Positions 59,601-64,000 of a DNA stretch of 64,000 bases are shown here, piece by piece. Source of the DNA: Gleditsia sinensis (lineage: Eukaryota; Streptophyta; Magnoliopsida; Fabales; Fabaceae). The notes under the pieces are model-generated. The model did not search any database and was not told the DNA's origin. It was given only the letters and a program-made list of their open reading frames with translations. The number at the start of each line of letters is the position of its first letter. The first letter of the stretch is position 1. The DNA is taken from contig CM073465.1 of NCBI GenBank assembly GCA_037074535.1, forward strand, positions 60,295,949 through 60,359,948. Direction: 5' to 3'. A program made the translations under genes and the position numbers.

Positions 59601-59980
59601 TATATTATTAAATCATACTATTTTACCATTATTCATTTTTTTTTAAATTTCTCTACTTCATACTCTTTAATTCTACAATAAAATGTATAATTTTGATCTT
59701 CTTTTGCAATATATAAATTGTGAGATATTAATTTAATTCAAAATTGTTGGAAACAAGATTACGAAAATCAGAAAAATAATTTTTTTTTTAATGAAAATAC
59801 TTCCTGCAGCTTCCAACTCTACGGAAGATTAAAGTTAAAAAATGGTAAACACATTGAAAAATGTAACTTCTAATTCATTTTAGAATTGTTGAATTTTAGT
59901 AATACACAACCATTTTAAAAATTCAACAATTCTAAAAATATATATACAAATATTCTTGTTAGTGGATATTTCCTTTTTCA
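59601..59980. other. Spacer between LINE remnant and copy D
   Basis: AT-rich 3' flank of copy D with a short imperfect inverted repeat, AATTGTTGAATTTT / AAAATTCAACAATT, near 59882-59937. Confidence 0.4.
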
Positions 59981-60507
59981 CTACCTGGCATCTACTACTG
60001 TTACTGTAACTTGATTTACTGAGTACGATTCGTCTTGTCTAATTGAAGAAGAATCAGTATCATTAGGAGTCGACCTTGCAAGGGAAAATCCAGGGTTTCT
60101 AGGCTCTGGTATTGATGCAGTTTCACTACTCAACATCAAGACCACAGAAGACATTGTTGGCCTATCTTCTGGACGCTCCTGGACGCAAATGAGGCCAACC
60201 TGTATGCATCTCAAAGCTTCAGATGATGAATATGAATCACCAAATGAAGAATCTACCAGTTCCAATGCTTTCCCTTCATTCCACAGTCTCCATGCCTATC
60301 AAAAACCACAATAAAGTTTCAGTTAGCAGAAGATACTATTAACAAAAGAGTACTAGGACAATAATAGAGCCGAGCGGCGAATCCAACCGAATTTTAATAT
60401 ATTCGAAAATTTTGAGATCAAGATCAAATGAAGTGAGTCCAAACAATTTACAAATAATACTATAAATATAAATTATGTATTTTGTAAATATTTATGAAAA
60501 CATTATA

Positions 60508-60539
<32 letters not shown>

Positions 60540-63500
60540 AAGAGCCGACAATCAAATTTTCAAATCTAGTGTAGCTCTGTTTAAATTAGTAACTACAACT
60601 TCAGTAAATATGGATTTTGCTACTGAAAGCTGAAGTGTTTGAGCTCTCAGTCATTGGATCTCTAAAAAGATTTGTACTTTTTATAATAATATTGTTATTA
60701 TAAAAGAGTACAAATCTTTATGGAGATCCAATGATTAAGAGATCGAGCGTTCACAGTAGTACTGTCCAATAAACATTAGCTTTCTCACTCACATGTCCAA
60801 GAAGGTTTAATTCATCTGAGTAATAAAATCCTCTATTCTTCTTGCCACTAACAATCTCTAGCACAAGAACTCCAAAGCTAAAAACATCAGATTTCAGAGA
60901 GAAAAGTCCATCCAATGCATACTCGGGAGACATGTAGCCACTGCATATGAGAAGAATATTTGAATTATTAGGACATCGAGTATAAGGCTTTATAGAGACG
61001 ACAGAGTGTTTTACTATGATACTCACTATGTGCCAACAACTCTCATTGTATTTGCTTCTGTCTGATCTTTGCCAAAAATTCTAGCCATACCAAAATCTGA
61101 TATCTTTGGGTTCATTTCTCCGTCAAGTAGAATATTGCTTGCCTTGAGATCTCTGTGGATAATTCTAAGTCTGGAGTCTTGGTGAAGATAAAGAAGCCCT
61201 CTAGCTATCCCACATATAATGTCCAAGCGCAATTGCCAGTCTAGTAAGGCACTTTTTTCTCTATCTGTGAACAATTTCTAATTAGGTAAATTTGGAAAGA
61301 AATTCTTGTCCAGAATCAGATATTCTTACAAAGAAGCACTGAAAGGTTGAAGGCACAGAAAATGGAAACAACTAACCAAATAAAAATAAATCAAGGCTTG
61401 TATTTTCCATGTACTCATAGACCAACATTTGCTCATCCTTCTCAACACAGCAACCAAACAGTCTTACAAGGTTTCGGTGTTGTAGCTTTGCAATTAACTT
61501 GAACTCATTTTTGAATTCTTCAGTTCCTTGCCCGGAGCTTTTAGATAGCCTCTTCACAGCAATTTCTTGGCCTTCAACCAACCTACCCTGCCATTGCCCC
61601 ACAATTACAACTGTCAGTGTTAGCCTGTTGGGTCTGTAATGGGTGCCTTTTTGAATTCTAGAATCCCTTATCTACAATGACCTATGAAGCACTCATTAAA
61701 AAATATAGTGCTTCTGATATGAAGCAATACTTTAAATTGTATTTATTCACTACATATTTTTTACAACACAATTTTTATGCCATGTTTAATCCTGTATTCA
61801 TGTTAGTACGTGTCCTCCTTAAAAAAAAAATCATTTATAGAGAAAATTTACCTTGTAAACACTGCCGAAGCCTCCTTCTCCAAGTTTATTTACCTCCGAG
61901 AAGTTGTTTGTAGCCATTGTTATGGTGTTAAAATCAAACAATGGCAACTCCAGGTCATCCATGTTCCTATCACTTGATTGCTCCCCGTTACCTGAAAATA
62001 TCAACTCAGGTAATAGGGTATCTTGGCTTCTTCCAAAAGCAGCTGTTTTGAAGACATGAAGGAAAACATTATATTAAACAGCGAAAACCCCAGGTTTAGG
62101 GACAAGAAGGAAAAACAGCACCATCTACGTTAGATTATATACATTAATTTTGTATTACCTAGCTGTTCTGGTTTTCTTTTCGGTCTACTTGGGTATTTCC
62201 TCTTCTTCCATAATAGAAAGACAATCACAACCAAAAGTATGATAACTGCACCAACTGTAATGCCTACAATCATGCCTGCATTTTTTTTCTTGCCAGAGCC
62301 ACCTGCAGATCCTGTGTCACCTGAGAAACAAACAACAAAACTTTTAGTATAGTCATCTGCTTTACATTTGGCCTAGTGAAGCATATAAACAAACAGGTAA
62401 TTAATGAAAGAGTAACATTTCTAACGCTCGGCTAAATTACACTTGGCTCCCCATGTTTCAGAAATCACATCTCTCTTTTTGAATTTTGAAGTTATATTAC
62501 AGAAATTCCTTGCTCAAAGTTAGTTTTAAATTCTCACTTCAAATTTGAAAAGACATTTCTACCCCTGTTGCCCTTAACTCTTCTCTATTTATAACTATGA
62601 CTGTTTCATTACTCCCAACAAGAAGTAAAATTTTAAATAAAAATAAAAATAAAAAGATGCAATGATTGTTATGTGTGGTCATTTTTTATAAGTTAGACTG
62701 CTGGACAAATTATATTCAAGATTACAGTTATTGCATTTTTTTTTCTAGTTATAACTGTTGTTCGGAGTAATCAAATAATAGTAGTTATAAAGAGTATCAA
62801 GGTAGCACGGGCAAAAGTGTTTTTCAAATTTGAAGTGAAAATCTAGAGCTAGCAATGTCAATAGTAAATTAATAGCAGTGAGGTTTCTCTAATATAACTT
62901 TGAAGTTTAAAGAGCAGGATATTATTTATGAAACAAGGAGAGACTAGAGTGTAATTTTATGGCTCAAAAAAAAGTGAATCTAATTTACACTTATGGAAGA
63001 AACTTACCTACAACAGAAGATGCGACTCTGATAAAGATATCTTGGCCACCTTCAGAAAACTGCCTCATATCTTTGGGCTCATCAGTCCAGAACACACAAC
63101 CAGTACCTCCATTAGTAATCTCGGCGTTAGCATAGGCAGTACAAGAACAATTTTTAAGGCACACTTCTTCACATTCTGAAAGGGACATGCTCCTGTTCAC
63201 AAACACCATCGTTGTTTCTGGTAATTCCACATTCTGCAGGTGCAAGAACTTGTCTTTCCCACATTGCAATTCTGTGCTTCTCGCACATCCATCAGAAAAA
63301 ATTCTCAAATTCCATTCCTGTCGACTCTTGGGATTGAACCCTTGAAAACACTTGCATACTGGAAAAGCATTTCCATCACAGATACCATATGGACCACACT
63401 CAAAGTAATTATCACATTGATCTTTAGGTGCATACCATAATTTGTTCCAACTTTGGCTGCCTTCTGTCCAAGCATAGCGTTGAATTTCACCTGTCCAGTT

Positions 63501-64000
63501 TACAGTAAGCCTTGACAGAACTGAGTGATTGCCATTGAAAAGCGCTGAAGGCGTGTAGTATACCTCGTGTGCATCTGCAATCATGGTATCTTGAACAACA
63601 GCTTCTGATGTCAACACTGCTAGTCCACCAAATCTCAGACCATTCCAAGGTCCGGTTCGAAATTCCCTGACCTGTTTGTTCCATAAGAAAACTTCTGGGA
63701 TTCCATGGTATTCTAGCCTGAAAGAGAAATCACCGCTTGATGGGTCATCTACGCTCTTCCATGATGTTATACGCCATTCGATGCCAGTGTCCAAGTTCCA
63801 TCCAAGCTTCATACCCGGCAACAGAGTATCCGTTGGATGATCAAAGCTCTGCCATAAAAACTTGGTGCTGTCATTCTCATTTTCTTCTCTAAGAACCAAA
63901 TTCCCAGAATCCAAAAGCTGAAGAACAGGGTTTGTAGCTGCTGATTGATTCGCGAACCATATAGATTTTCCCGCTTGATCAACAAGAACCAGATTTCCCC
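59981..64000 (-). CDS. S-RLK copy D: G-type lectin S-receptor-like Ser/Thr kinase (5' end outside window)
   Basis: The only intact copy. Exons on the minus strand: >64000-63008 (B-lectin end, S-locus glycoprotein domain with CDNYFECGPYGICDGN, PAN with LSECEEVCLKNCSCTAYANA), 62320-62159 (helix IVGITVGAVIILLVVIVFLL, stop-transfer WKKRK), 62042-61852 (juxtamembrane; P-loop GEGGFGSVYK), 61587-61377 (beta3 EIAVKRLSK, hinge MLVYEYMENTSL), 61264-61027 (HRDLKASN, SDFGMARIF), 60940-60793 (YMSPEYALDG, SDVFSFGVLVLEI) and 60295-59981 (CVQERPEDRPTMSSV to TAG). All junctions are GT/AG, phases 1,1,0,1,2,0, with no stop inside. An RD-type active kinase is predicted. Arabidopsis At4g27290-like receptors are the closest type by memory. 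It would act at the plasma membrane as a sensor of self or microbial signals; the ligand is unknown. Confidence 0.93.
60500..60540. repeat. Short (TA)n run in copy D intron
   Basis: About 40 bp of TA/TG-type dinucleotides in the last intron of copy D. Confidence 0.8.
60620..60764. mobile_element. Foldback MITE in copy D last intron
   Basis: TCATTGGATCTC near 60651 pairs with GAGATCCAATGA near 60723; pairing continues inward through AAGATTTGTAC / GTACAAATCTT to a loop near 60690, and outward through GAGCTCTC / GAGATCGAGC. Arms are about 60 bp and total about 145 bp. This is a snap-back MITE able to form an RNA hairpin in the primary transcript. Confidence 0.6.

Overview
This window is nuclear DNA of a flowering plant, most likely a eudicot. 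The evidence is intron-split receptor-kinase genes, very AT-rich intergenic DNA, and plant-type Ty3/gypsy (CRM-like, Tekay/Del-like, Athila-like), Ty1/copia, RTE, SINE, CACTA and MITE sequences. I cannot name the species. No prokaryotic operon, CRISPR array, rRNA gene or tRNA gene was seen.

The host genes are a degraded cluster of G-type lectin S-domain receptor-like kinases (S-RLKs). The family layout is one long S-domain exon (B-lectin, S-locus glycoprotein, PAN), a transmembrane exon and five kinase exons. Copy A (+, 1-4059) keeps only the end of the S-domain exon and the transmembrane exon. Copy B (-, 8210-19500) is split by a nested retrotransposon stack and lacks its last two kinase exons. 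Copy C (-, 26527-37055) keeps all seven exons and all splice junctions but has a 4-bp insertion, a 17-nt deletion and an intron-like insertion. Copy D (-, 59981 to beyond 64000) is the only copy that looks intact; its 5' end is outside the window. Degraded neighbours are a PPR-protein fragment near 53.5-53.9 kb and an unrecognised short ORF at 51.6-52.1 kb.

Most of the rest is mobile DNA, and five LTR insertions can be closed by exact 5-bp target duplications. (1) A Tekay/Del-type solo LTR at 10902-18088 (TCATG) contains (2) a short CRM-like element at 11806-16302 (ACCTT). (3) A decayed copia element lies at 19782-24578 (ACTAA). (4) A Tekay-type solo LTR lies at 32112-34890 (AAGCC). (5) A near-complete CRM-like element at 41925-48443 (AATAT) sits inside the 5' LTR of an older Tekay-type element spanning about 38764-50764. 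A copia-type solo LTR (38144-38758, TGATA) interrupts or abuts that older element. There are also an Athila-type 3' fragment, a CACTA end, a Mutator-like foldback element with long arms, several MITEs, an RTE-type LINE fragment and a 420-bp tandem duplication carrying a SINE.

D probably encodes a plasma-membrane receptor kinase that senses an extracellular ligand, with A, B and C as dying paralogues. The most interesting points are an apparent new intron in C made by a transposon-like insertion that duplicated an AG|GT site; a D-like S-domain joined to B-like kinase exons in C; and a small CRM-like element in which the protease-RT-RNase H region has been replaced by an expanded 11-residue charged repeat.
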